A stretch of DNA of 64,000 bases from JACMLD01 sp039916305. Lineage in GTDB: Bacteria; Bacteroidota; Bacteroidia; Chitinophagales; Chitinophagaceae. Numbering within the stretch: position 1 is the first letter of the stretch; each line of letters starts with the position of its first letter. Where the stretch lies: NCBI GenBank assembly GCA_039916305.1, contig JBDSLR010000018.1, positions 1 through 64,000 on the forward strand, read 5' to 3'. Shown here piece by piece: positions 26,389-36,800 of the stretch. The notes under the pieces were generated by a model. The model was given only the letters and a program-made list of their open reading frames with translations, was not told the origin of the DNA and did no database searches. The position numbers and the translations under genes were made by a program.

Positions 26389-27194
26389 CTGTCAGGCAAT
26401 CAATTTAATCTGAATAAAGATACCGATTTCTGGTTCCATACTGCACCACCCAGACAAGCAGCGTAAAAATTCGGTTACCTGGTACCCACTTAAACAAAAG
26501 CCGGAAACGCCGTGGGTACTTTTCACGGGGTAAAAAGAACCTCACCCGGCGGGCACATAATAATATAGTGTGCTTTTTCATGAGGACTTTAAGCTTACCG
26601 TGTGTGCTGCATGTGCGCAGTGTAATTATATACTTTGCCAACCATTCCGTTTAAACCTGATTTCAATACTTAAAATGTTGCATGGAGGGGGTTTCTGCAG
26701 CCTGAAAGCTACAATAAGTGTAGAATAAACATTTGTTCCCTAATCTTCAACAAATGAGCCATCGTAGAAATAGCCTAAAAACTACTTTTATCCGGCGTTA
26801 TTAAAACAAAACAGCCTTTAGAAGCAAAAATCAACCGGATGGGAGACTCATATCTCCTGGTAATCCATAAGTTGATGGATGTTTCCCTGGCTCAAACGAT
26901 TTGACTAGTTGCTTTTGAAAAATGTATTAACGATGATGTTGCCTGTTATAAAATGCCAGACCCTTCGGTTCAATGCGTTCTTTAATCTGGGCGCTTCCTT
27001 ATTGGCGGTGGATTTCTCCCTTCAAAACGAACCTTCGTTTCAAACCGTGCCATTTTTCTCTAAAGCCTGCGGGCCATAAAGCTGTCTGTCCCGAAAACAG
27101 GGTAAAAAACACTTCCATTCCGGAGGGCACAATTATTCCAGCCATCATCATTCAATAGAGTAACCAACAACCTTACAATCTTTAAAAACGATTT
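26389..27194. promoter_or_regulatory. Divergent control region between HTCS and susC
   Basis: About 800 bases with no convincing gene; the short open frames on both strands are low-complexity and start-less by context. It must carry promoters for both transcripts and the binding site of the HTCS AraC-type domain. The clearest dyad is AAACGAA-CC-TTCGTTT at 27025-27040, about 155 bases before the susC ATG. No exact TAnnTTTG box was found upstream of susC. Confidence 0.5.
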
Positions 27195-30100
27195 ATGAAG
27201 AAACTGCACATGCAAACTTCCTTGCTTACGGTCTTTACAACCAACAGGTTATTAAAACGCACCAGGCAGCTGGTCACTTTATTTTTTTCGATTTTCTTGC
27301 TGGGTGCTACGATGCAGGCCCAGGCCCAGGTTACTGTTAAAGGTCGTATTACGAACGAGAAGAACCAGCCCATACCCGGCGTGTCTGTTATTATAAAAGG
27401 CACCACAACGGGTGCAACAACCAACGACAATGGTGATTATCAGATAACTGCCCCATCAAAAAGTACATTGGTTATTTCTTCTGTTGGTTATCCTGCAAAA
27501 GAAATACCTGTTAACGGCCGCGCTGTTGTGAATATATCGCTTACTGCAAGTTCAACCGATCTTGACCAGGTAATTGTAATCGGTTATGGTTCACAACGAA
27601 AAAAAGATGTAACGGGTTCTACTGTATCAGTTAAAGGTGAAACCCTGAACGAAATCAAAGCGCCTAATATTTTTAATCAGCTACAGGGCAGGGCAGCAGG
27701 TGTGGATATTGTGAGCAACAGTTCAAATATCGGGTCAACCGGCCAGATTCTTATCCGGGGTAGCCGTTCGCTAAGCGGCAATAACAGTCCATTAATCGTT
27801 GTAGACGGTATGGCGTATGGAGGAAGCATTAATGATATTGACCCTGAAAACATTGCCAGTCTTGACATTTTAAAAGATGCATCTGCCACCGCCATTTACG
27901 GTTCAAGAGGTTCAAACGGGGTGATGATTATCACCACAAAAAGGGGTACAACAGGAAAAGCGGTGACCAGTTATAATGGATATGTTGGACTGGTGGATGT
28001 TATTGGCACGTATAGACTATTTAACGGTGCGGAATATGCCCAATTTAAAGCAGATGCAGCTGTGGGCAACTCAAATACGCCGGGTCAAAATTTATATGCA
28101 CTTACAGCAGATGAAACTGCCAACCTTGCAAAGGGTGTAAGCACAGACTGGCAGAAATTATTGCTGACCAAAGGAATAAGAACCAGCCATGATGTAAATG
28201 TGAGGGGCGGCAATGAGAAAACGCAGTTTTTCTTTGGTGGTGGCTATTATAAAGAAACCGGAGTAATTAGCGATCAGAATTTGGAGCGTTTTTCCTTTAA
28301 TGTAAATATTGATCATAAGATATCCGAACGGGTTAAAGTTGGTTTCAGCAGTTTTAATACCATGAACAGGTCGAACAGAACCGGTACCAATGCCTATGGA
28401 GCGGCAACCAGGTTATCGCCATTGTTTGAACCTTATAAAGCCGATGGCTCCCTCAACTTTCAACCCGCCCTTCAACAGGGTGCTGATCAGGTTCAAATTA
28501 ACCCGCTTACATCCATTGGCAATAATAGCCTGATCAGGGCTTTCCAAAGGCGGTTCCAGTTCCAGGATAATTTTTATGGCGAATTAAGTATCCTTAAAAA
28601 TCTTAAGTTTAAAACAACTTTTGGTTTTGGCTGGTCTCAAACCCTTAACGACAACTATACTGGTCCCAATACAGTTTTTAATACCAATGCCACCACAGCA
28701 GGTGCTAACCTCAGTCAGGCAAATGCAGAAGGGTGGCAGTACACCATTAATAATTCATTGGATTACAATAAAGCCTTTGGGGGAAAACACAAATTGCAGG
28801 TACTCGCTTTGCAGGAGGTTCAAAAAAACCATTTCCAGCAACAACAATTTAACGGCGCTGGAGTGCCGGCAGATTTTATCCAGGATTATAATTGGCTGCT
28901 GGTAAATACAATTACTCCAGCAGCTCTTGGACAAGGTACAAATTACAATGAAAGCGGTTTGATTGGCTACATGGGCAGGGCTATCTATTCATTTGACGAT
29001 AAGTATTTACTTACCGCTACGGTAAGAGCAGATGGTTCTTCCGTGCTTTCACCGGGCCATCAATGGACTACCTATCCAGCCGTTTCTGTAGGTTGGAATA
29101 TTGATAAAGAAGCATTCATGCAAAATGTAAAATTTGTGTCCAACCTTAAGTTAAGAGCAGGATGGGGCATAAGCTCTAATGCTGGTATTGGTGCCTACAC
29201 AACGCTGGGAAGCCTGGGCTCCAATTTTTATAATTTCGGTTCCGGTAGCCTGCCAAGTACAAATTTTGCCAATGGTTATCTCATAAACACTGCCCCTAAT
29301 CCTGAATTGGGTTGGGAAAAAACCAGCGGAACAAATATTGGCGTTGATTTTGGTTTATTCAATAACCGCTTGTCCGGATCAATTGAATATTACACTACAA
29401 AGACCTATGACATTTTGTTGAATAAAAGCTTGCCCCGCAGTCTTGGAATCAATTCTCAAACAGGTAATTTCGGCAAAACCTCTTCGTACGGGATGGAGTT
29501 TACGCTTAGCAGTATAAACATAAAGAGTACCAGGAACAATGGATTTGTATGGCGCACTGATTTTAACGCCTCTTTAAACAGGGAAAAGATTGTGGCGCTG
29601 CAAAATAATTTGCAACAGGATATTGGAAACGCATGGTTTGTTGGCCAGCCCCTGGCGGTGATTTATGATTATAAAAAAATTGGGATATGGCAAACTGATG
29701 AGAAAACACAAGCTGCCGTATATGGCGTTGCTCCGGGAGATATTAAGATAGAAGATGTAAATAAGGATAATTCCATTACAGCAGCTGACAGGCAAATAAT
29801 TGGTACTTTTCAACCAAAACTGGTAGCAGGGTTAACAAATCACTTTGAGTACAAAAATTTTGATGTAAACATTGTTATGTTTGGCCGTTTTGGTCAAACA
29901 GCTGTGGCAACTTACCTATCCGCAGATGGTAGTGGTGCCGGTTATCCTTTCTTCGGAAACAGCAGGGTTGAGCAGTTAAAGGTAAATTACTGGACGCCCA
30001 CCAATCCTACTAATGACTTCCCCCAGCCAGATGCGGGAAGAGATGGCCAGAATTTTACTTCAACCCTTACTTATCGTGATGGTTCTTTTATCAAGATCCG

Positions 30101-30386
30101 GACCATTGATCTGGGATATAATTTTTCCAGCAAGCTTTTCGGTAACTCAGGTATTAAATCCGTCCGGGCTTATGTAACCGTACAAAATCCATTTATTCTT
30201 TGGGCACCGTTAGTAAGGGACAATCTTGGGCTTGATCCGGAAGGCAACGGTAATAACTTTGGTAACGCAATAGGTTCCCAGGGTGGTCAGACAGCTATCC
30301 CATCCAATACGGGTCGTATAGTTGTTGTGGGAATGGGTGTTCCCCCCACACGCCAGTTTGTTTTTGGATTAAACGTAAAATTCTAA
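27195..30386 (+). CDS. susC: SusC/RagA-type TonB-linked outer membrane transporter
   Basis: A 1063-residue outer-membrane transporter that takes up oligosaccharides together with the SusD lipoprotein. After a long signal segment (cleavage near MQAQAQ) comes the carboxypeptidase-regulatory-like domain, with VKGRITNEKNQPIPGVSV and ISSVGY. A plug domain follows with the SusC signatures VIGYGSQRKKDVTGS, QLQGRAAGVDI, IRGSRSL, DILKDASATAIYGSRGSNGV and ITTKRG, then the 22-strand barrel to the C-terminal Phe (NVKF). It is first in the + strand locus, 17 bases before susD. The substrate is inferred from the downstream enzymes to be decorated xylan fragments. Confidence 0.97.
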   Translation: MKKLHMQTSLLTVFTTNRLLKRTRQLVTLFFSIFLLGATMQAQAQVTVKGRITNEKNQPIPGVSVIIKGTTTGATTNDNGDYQITAPSKSTLVISSVGYPAKEIPVNGRAVVNISLTASSTDLDQVIVIGYGSQRKKDVTGSTVSVKGETLNEIKAPNIFNQLQGRAAGVDIVSNSSNIGSTGQILIRGSRSLSGNNSPLIVVDGMAYGGSINDIDPENIASLDILKDASATAIYGSRGSNGVMIITTKRGTTGKAVTSYNGYVGLVDVIGTYRLFNGAEYAQFKADAAVGNSNTPGQNLYALTADETANLAKGVSTDWQKLLLTKGIRTSHDVNVRGGNEKTQFFFGGGYYKETGVISDQNLERFSFNVNIDHKISERVKVGFSSFNTMNRSNRTGTNAYGAATRLSPLFEPYKADGSLNFQPALQQGADQVQINPLTSIGNNSLIRAFQRRFQFQDNFYGELSILKNLKFKTTFGFGWSQTLNDNYTGPNTVFNTNATTAGANLSQANAEGWQYTINNSLDYNKAFGGKHKLQVLALQEVQKNHFQQQQFNGAGVPADFIQDYNWLLVNTITPAALGQGTNYNESGLIGYMGRAIYSFDDKYLLTATVRADGSSVLSPGHQWTTYPAVSVGWNIDKEAFMQNVKFVSNLKLRAGWGISSNAGIGAYTTLGSLGSNFYNFGSGSLPSTNFANGYLINTAPNPELGWEKTSGTNIGVDFGLFNNRLSGSIEYYTTKTYDILLNKSLPRSLGINSQTGNFGKTSSYGMEFTLSSINIKSTRNNGFVWRTDFNASLNREKIVALQNNLQQDIGNAWFVGQPLAVIYDYKKIGIWQTDEKTQAAVYGVAPGDIKIEDVNKDNSITAADRQIIGTFQPKLVAGLTNHFEYKNFDVNIVMFGRFGQTAVATYLSADGSGAGYPFFGNSRVEQLKVNYWTPTNPTNDFPQPDAGRDGQNFTSTLTYRDGSFIKIRTIDLGYNFSSKLFGNSGIKSVRAYVTVQNPFILWAPLVRDNLGLDPEGNGNNFGNAIGSQGGQTAIPSNTGRIVVVGMGVPPTRQFVFGLNVKF

Positions 30387-30403
30387 CCCACAAAATTAAT
30401 ATT

Positions 30404-32185
30404 ATGAAATATAAATTTTTTAGTTACAGCCTTGTTTTTACCACCCTGCTTTTTGCAGTCATGGGCTGTAAGAAAATATTGGAAGAGCAACCAAGGACAT
30501 CTTTTACACCAGGCTTTTTTACAACTACCGATGGCCTTCAGGGTGGTATTGCCGGTATTTATTCCAGTTTCCGGGGGCAATGGGGTACACAGATCTTTAC
30601 CCAGCTGTATAATTCTGGTACTGATGAGACAAAGCGGGGTTCTGCCGCTGACGTAACACACTGGTTTACGTATAACAATCCTGCTATAAAAAGCAATACA
30701 GAAGATTACGGGGGTTTCTGGAATACTTTGTTTATTGACATCAACACTGCCAATGGCATATTGCAATATGGTGCTGATGCCAATATACCCGCCGCTACAA
30801 AAACCCAATTGTTGGCGCAGGCAAAATTCCTGCGCGGATTCTGTTATTTTTATCTTGTAACCACATTTGGCCAAGTGCCATTGCATACAACTTTTAATAC
30901 CTCTGCATCAACAGCGGATGCGCCTGCCCCGTTGGCGGATGTGTACGCGCAGATTATTAAAGATTTAAACGAAGCAGCAGCAGATCTACCAAATGCACCC
31001 GTTGCTACCACTGGTAAACCTGCTACCAAAGCAACCGCTTTATACCTACTGGCCAAAACATACCTTTGGAAGGGATGGTCTGCTGCTGGTCAACCCGCAG
31101 ATTTCACCACAGCTTATACAACTGCAAAAAATTTAATTGATAGCAAAGCCACTTATAACCTGGATTTGATGCCCTATTTCCCATCAGTGTTTGTGGAAGG
31201 GAACGAATACGGCAAAGAAATTTTATTTGTTGTAGATCATACCAAAGATTTGAAGTATGGACAGAATAATGCAACGGGTTCAGGCGGTGGTGGAGCCGGG
31301 GCAAATCAATCCAATTTCTTTTGGCGCCCTACCTACACCAATGTTAATGCTAACTACCCTGCAACTGGCGGTGCAAACATGACCGTTAGAGATGTAGCAA
31401 ATGGCCGGCCCTTCCAGCGCATCAGACCCAATACCAAATATGTTATTGACCAGGCATTTGCCAACCGGGCCACAGACTCCCGTTATGACGGAACATTTCA
31501 AACAATATGGCTGTCCGGGAGCACTGCAGCTTCTGTAAGGGGCTCAACAGGTGCCACAACACCCAGGGGTGTTTTGATTAACCAGGTAGATACCTCTATC
31601 TGGATGACTGACAGGGTAGTAACTCCGGCAGAAAGAGCTGCCTTTAAGGGAGTAATTTTTGAACCTGAACATTTGCCTGGCGTAACTGTGCCGTATACAA
31701 CAGCCTTTTATCCCAGTATGAGAAAGTGGGATGACTCTACCAGGGCCGATATGAATGATTATTCAGACAGACCATATATCCTGTTTCGCTTTGCAGATTT
31801 GTACCTGATTGCTGCAGAAGCTGCCTTTAAAGGTGGCGCAACATTACAGGACGCAGCAAACATGCTTAATGTTCTTAGAACCAGAGCTGCAGCAAAAGCC
31901 AATCAAACACCTGCCCAGTATATACAAGCGGTAGCAGCTCAACAAATTACCGCCGCTAACGTAACCCTTGATTTTATATTGGATGAACGCAGCCGTGAGT
32001 TTTTTGGGGAAGATACAAGATGGTGGGATCTCTCCCGAACAAAAACACTGGTACAACGTGTTCAATTGTACAATCCCGAAGGTTCAGCAGGTGTGCAGCC
32101 TTACAATATGTTGCGGCCTATTCCGCAATCGCAAATAGATCTGGTTACCGAAGGGCCTAAATATCCGCAGAATACTGGTTATTAA
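30404..32185 (+). CDS. susD: SusD/RagB-family surface glycan-binding lipoprotein
   Basis: A 593-residue outer-membrane lipoprotein that caps the SusC transporter and binds glycan. The lipobox is VMGCKK, so the lipidated Cys is near residue 22. The SusD fold is supported by the TPR-like helices (QAKFLRGFCYFYLVTTFGQVP, KATALYLLAKTYLWKG) and the C-terminal block RPYILFRFADLYLIAAEAAFKGG, then FILDERSREFFGEDTRWWDLSRT and MLRPIPQSQIDL. Spacing and order make a textbook SusCD pair. A strong hairpin follows after 42 bases, so susCD may be expressed more strongly than the enzymes. Confidence 0.97.
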   Translation: MKYKFFSYSLVFTTLLFAVMGCKKILEEQPRTSFTPGFFTTTDGLQGGIAGIYSSFRGQWGTQIFTQLYNSGTDETKRGSAADVTHWFTYNNPAIKSNTEDYGGFWNTLFIDINTANGILQYGADANIPAATKTQLLAQAKFLRGFCYFYLVTTFGQVPLHTTFNTSASTADAPAPLADVYAQIIKDLNEAAADLPNAPVATTGKPATKATALYLLAKTYLWKGWSAAGQPADFTTAYTTAKNLIDSKATYNLDLMPYFPSVFVEGNEYGKEILFVVDHTKDLKYGQNNATGSGGGGAGANQSNFFWRPTYTNVNANYPATGGANMTVRDVANGRPFQRIRPNTKYVIDQAFANRATDSRYDGTFQTIWLSGSTAASVRGSTGATTPRGVLINQVDTSIWMTDRVVTPAERAAFKGVIFEPEHLPGVTVPYTTAFYPSMRKWDDSTRADMNDYSDRPYILFRFADLYLIAAEAAFKGGATLQDAANMLNVLRTRAAAKANQTPAQYIQAVAAQQITAANVTLDFILDERSREFFGEDTRWWDLSRTKTLVQRVQLYNPEGSAGVQPYNMLRPIPQSQIDLVTEGPKYPQNTGY

Positions 32186-32227
32186 AAAGTCTCTCTCATA
32201 TAAGCAGTAGTTAGTCTAAAAATGAAG

Positions 32228-32254
32228 CAGGGAGAATTTTTTCTCCCTGTTTTT
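32228..32254 (+). terminator. Strong intrinsic terminator or attenuator after susD
   Basis: CAGGGAGAA, loop TTTT, TTCTCCCTG is a perfect nine-pair stem followed by five T, 43 bases after the susD stop. All the criteria of a rho-independent terminator are met; read-through would feed the enzyme genes downstream. Confidence 0.75.
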
Positions 32255-32394
32255 ATCTTAAAAGAATAAGTATTATGCACATGGATAAACAAACATAGCA
32301 ATACCCCGGGCAAATATTTTCCGGAAAGAATAAGATGTTGCCGCAGACAGTGTATGATTACCAGTAGCTGACTGGTATGATTTGAAATTTTACA

Positions 32395-33873
32395 ATGATG
32401 GCTAAGCTGTTTTATAAGAATGTACACATATATTTTTTGATCACATTTTTGTGTTGGTTAATGCCGGGTTTGATGCACTGTCAAACAGTTGCCAACCAAC
32501 CAAGAGGGAAAAATAACCTGGCCTATCAATGGGGGAATATTGTATTGGCCTGTACCGCCAATGATACGGAAAAATTCAAGCCACGTCCTACGGTTACTTC
32601 AAGATACCTCGGCCTGATATGGACAGCAGTATTTGATGCCTGGAGCCGCTACGACGCTAAAGCAATTCCCCTTTACCTGAAAAACACAGATAGAAAACCA
32701 GCTACTGACCAAACCCTGAAAAATAAAGAAACTGCAATAAGCTATGCCGCTTACCGCACCATGATGGAATATTTCGTGTCAGACTCCGCGCTGCTGAAAA
32801 AAACCATGCGTGAAATGGGGTTTGATCCTGCTGATAATTCGCTGAACCCCGCTACGCCGGCAGGCATTGGTAACCTGGCAGCAAAATCTGTTATAGAAGG
32901 CAGGTATGAAGATGGCGCCAACCAGGCCGGCAATATACCCGGATCTAACGGACAGGCCTATGCTGATTACACCAATTACCAGCCGGTAAACAGCGCTGAT
33001 ACGCTTACTGATATAAAACGCTGGCAACCCAAATATTTTGCTGATGGAAAAGGCGGGAAATTTGCCCCTGCCTGCCTCACACCACAATGGGGTAAAGTGA
33101 CGCCACTTATGATCGATTCCGCCAGCCAGTTTCGCCCGGTGCCGCCTCCCGCAATAGGATCATATGAACTGAACAGGCAAATTGAAGAAGTGGTGTCTAT
33201 GCAGGCCCATCTTACCAATCAGCAAAAAGCATTGATAGAATTTATGCGCGACGGCCCGAAATCTGTACAGCAGGCGGGTCATTGGTTTATATTTTCGCAG
33301 TATGTTTCGCAGCGGGATAAGCATACGCTGGACGAAGATGTAAAAATGTATTTTTTTGTACAGGCCACTGCAATGGATGCATTTATTGCCTGCTGGGATG
33401 CAAAAATGTACTACGACTTCGCCCGCCCTTATTCATTGGTTCATGATTATTATGCAAACCGGGTAATAAAATTATGGGGCGGACCTGAGAAAGGTTTTAT
33501 ACAGGCAGCAGGCCGTGAATGGCGGCCATATTCGCCAGATACTTTTCTTTGTCCGCCATTTCCTTCTTATGTATCGGGCCATAGTACAGTGAGTGCTGCT
33601 TGTGCGGAAGCCCTGCGCTTGTATACAGGAAGCGATTTTTTTGGGGATAAGGTTGAAAGGGTACCCGGTGCCTCCACCGAGCATTCCGTGACCGGGGAAA
33701 TGGTAACACTACAATTTGCCTCTTTTACAAAAACCGCCAACATGGCGGGCTTGTCGCGTGTTTTAGGTGGTTACCATATTCAGTCTGATAATACAGCAGG
33801 ATTGAAATTGGGTCGCCAGGTTGCAGCAGCAGCATGGCAAAAATATTTACATTACGCAGAGGGGCTGAAATGA
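32395..33873 (+). CDS. Vanadium-dependent haloperoxidase / PAP2-superfamily secreted protein
   Basis: A 492-residue protein with a signal peptide (cleavage after LMHCQ). It shows the three motifs of the vanadate/phosphate site shared by vanadium haloperoxidases and PAP2 acid phosphatases: K337 to R344-P345 (KMYYDFARPYS), S394-G395-H396 (PSYVSGHS) and R455...H461...D465 (SRVLGGYHIQSDN). The long N-terminal helical part is typical of the haloperoxidase-like group in Bacteroidota. Whether it is a peroxidase or a phosphatase cannot be decided from the sequence. It follows the susD terminator and precedes the VCBS-repeat lipoprotein by 24 bases, a group of genes often found together in this phylum. 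Confidence 0.85.
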   Translation: MMAKLFYKNVHIYFLITFLCWLMPGLMHCQTVANQPRGKNNLAYQWGNIVLACTANDTEKFKPRPTVTSRYLGLIWTAVFDAWSRYDAKAIPLYLKNTDRKPATDQTLKNKETAISYAAYRTMMEYFVSDSALLKKTMREMGFDPADNSLNPATPAGIGNLAAKSVIEGRYEDGANQAGNIPGSNGQAYADYTNYQPVNSADTLTDIKRWQPKYFADGKGGKFAPACLTPQWGKVTPLMIDSASQFRPVPPPAIGSYELNRQIEEVVSMQAHLTNQQKALIEFMRDGPKSVQQAGHWFIFSQYVSQRDKHTLDEDVKMYFFVQATAMDAFIACWDAKMYYDFARPYSLVHDYYANRVIKLWGGPEKGFIQAAGREWRPYSPDTFLCPPFPSYVSGHSTVSAACAEALRLYTGSDFFGDKVERVPGASTEHSVTGEMVTLQFASFTKTANMAGLSRVLGGYHIQSDNTAGLKLGRQVAAAAWQKYLHYAEGLK

Positions 33874-33897
33874 TTTGAAATATAAAAAAACGAATGA

Positions 33898-36800
33898 ATG
33901 TCATTATCAAAAAACATAGCTGCGTTTTATTTTCTGATCATGGGAGCTGCATTTCTTTTTGCATGTTCTGGCAATGAAGAAGCAAGAAAATCTGCAGAAC
34001 CTGTTGTCTTTAAAAAGATACCTGCTTCTCAAAGCGGTATTACTTTCAATAATATGGTGGAAGAGGATTTTAAAAGACTCAATTTTGACAGCTTTGCCTA
34101 TGTATACAACGGCGCTGGTGTAGGCATTGCTGATATTAACAACGATGGGTTGCAGGATATTTATTTTACAGGAAATGACGTGCCCAACAAATTGTATTTG
34201 AACAGGGGAGGAATGAAGTTTAAGGACATTACACAATCGGCAGGTGTTGATGGTGGAAAAGGCTGGGATAACGGCGTAACCATGGTAGACATCAATAATG
34301 ATGGTTTAATGGACATCTATGTTTGCAAGGGGGGCTACCGTGACAGCGATGAAGAAAGAACAAACCTGCTCTATGTAAACCAGGGTAACCTCACTTTTAA
34401 AGAAGATGCAAAAAAATACGGACTTGATGACGATGGATACACTATGCACGCCGTGTTTTTTGATATGGACAATGACAATGATCTGGATGTATATCTATCC
34501 GCCCGCCCCGATTCATTCTATCTTGGTCTGTCAAGAATGGTATCCGGTAAAAGAAACCCGCCTGAGAAGTGCCGCAATAAATTATACCGAAATGACAGCG
34601 GCAAATTTGTTGAAATAGGCAAGCAGGCAGGTATTGGCAACACTTTCGGTTACGCCTTATCAGTAGTCAATGCAGATCTGAATAAAGACGGCTACGAAGA
34701 TATTTTTGTGTCAAATGATTATGCAGATAATGACTACATGTTTATTAACCAGAAAAACGGCACGTTCAAAGATGAAATAAAAAAGGCCACCAACCATATC
34801 TCCCTGTTTTCTATGGGGGCCGATATAGCTGATATCAATAATGATGGCAATGAAGATATTATGGTGATGGAAATGCTGCCAGAGAATTATAAACGTTCCA
34901 AAGTCTCCATGCCGCGCATGGATGTGGAGGGTTTTCATGCCATTGTGGACAGTGGCTTTCAAAAGCAATACATGCACAATGTATTGCACCTTAACAATGG
35001 CAATCTGTTTTTCAGCGATGTTTCACAATTGGCAGGTGTATCAAAAACAGAATGGAGCTGGTCAACCCTGCTGTCTGATTTTGACAATGATGGCAACCGT
35101 GATATTTTTGTTGCGAATGGATACCGGCGGGATTTATTTGACGGCGATATTCTTCAAAAACAGGATGCCTACATCGAGGCGAATAAATACCGGTATAAAT
35201 CAGGTGAAGAAATGTTTGAGAAGGGTTTTAAAGAATTCCTGGAGATTTATGACCCCATCAAAGTCAGGAATTACCTGTTTAAAAATAAAGGCAACCTTGC
35301 GTTTGAAAACGTATCCCAGGCCTGGGGCTTTGAAGACAGCACTTTCTCCAACGGTGCCGCCATTGCTGATTTTGACAACGATGGAGATATGGACCTTGTT
35401 ATCAATAACCTGGACCAGGAGGCCTTGCTGTATGAAAACACCACGGATAAGCAAAACAATTTTATTGAACTGAAACTGGAAGGCCCCATTACCAACCGGG
35501 ATGGTATAGGTGCCAAAATTGCCTTGTATTATGGCGGAAAAATGCAGCAATATTTTGAACAGAAAACGGTCCGTGGGTACCTTTCTTCCAATGATCCCCG
35601 TGTACATTTTGGTTTAGGAAAAATACCCCTTATAGACAGCGTGGTCATCACCTGGTTGGATCACAAAGAAACTGTTTTAAAAAATATTCAGCCCAATCAG
35701 GAAATAAAAGTGCTCTATCAGTCAGCTGTTCCGGCTATTAACCGAGACCCGCAGTATAACCCTGTGTTTGCAGAAACTACCAATATTTTGTCACAGCCCT
35801 TCGTGCACAAGGAAAATAATTATGATGAGTACAAAGACCAGGTCTTGTTGCCGCATATGCTTGGCAGGGCAGGACCGTTCATAGCTGCCGGCGATGTAAA
35901 TAAAGACGGAGCAGAAGATTTTTATGTTGGCGGTGCTGCAGGACAGCCGGGTGCTTTATACCTGCAAGACGGAGACCTACTGGTTAAAAAGCAAATGCCA
36001 GTATTTGAGCATGACAAAGCTTTTGAAGATATGGGGGCATTGTTTTTTGATGCCGATCAGGACGGCGATTTGGATCTGTATGTAGTAAGCGGTGGCAGTG
36101 AGTTTAACGAAGGTTCGGACATGTACCATGATCGCTTGTACCTGAATGATGGTAACGCCGGCTTTATAAAATCGGTGTTGCCAAATACGGCCAGCAGTGG
36201 TTCCTGCGTGGTAGCATTGGATTTTGACGGCGATGGGGATCTCGATTTATTCCGTGGCGGCCAGGTGGTGCCACATGGTTATCCTAAACCTCCCCGCAGC
36301 TATCTTTTTGTAAATGAAAAGGGAAAATTTATTGATCGCACAGCAGCAATAGCGCCGGAGCTTGCAGAGGCCGGTATGATAAATGCAGCCATATGGGCCG
36401 ACTTAAACGGGGATAAGAAACCTGAACTGGTCATTGCAGGTGAATGGATGCCCATCAAAATATATGAGTACAATGCTGGCACATTTAAAGAATCAGCTGC
36501 GAAATACGGATTAAAAAATACCGCAGGCTGGTGGAATAAATTGATAGCCGATGATATAGATGGAGATGGCGATATGGATATCATTGCCGGCAACCTGGGT
36601 GAAAATTATAAGTTCAGGGCAAGTGTTGAAAGACCCTTTGAAGTGTACGCCAGGGATTTTGATAATAACGGCACCAATGATATTTTCCTGGCAAAATACA
36701 GCGGCGATGTACAGGTGCCGGTACGGGGCAGGGAATGTACTTCGCAGCAATGCCCCTTTATTTCAAAAAAATTTGCGTCTTATTTATCGTTTGCTGAATC

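Noticed and set aside
26405..26641. 78-codon minus-strand open frame in the HTCS-susC control region
   Set aside because: Arg- and aromatic-rich peptide without signal, membrane pattern or family match; lies where promoters are expected.
30383..30886. 167-codon minus-strand open frame over the start of susD
   Set aside because: Antisense shadow of a well-supported SusD reading frame with lipobox and family motifs.
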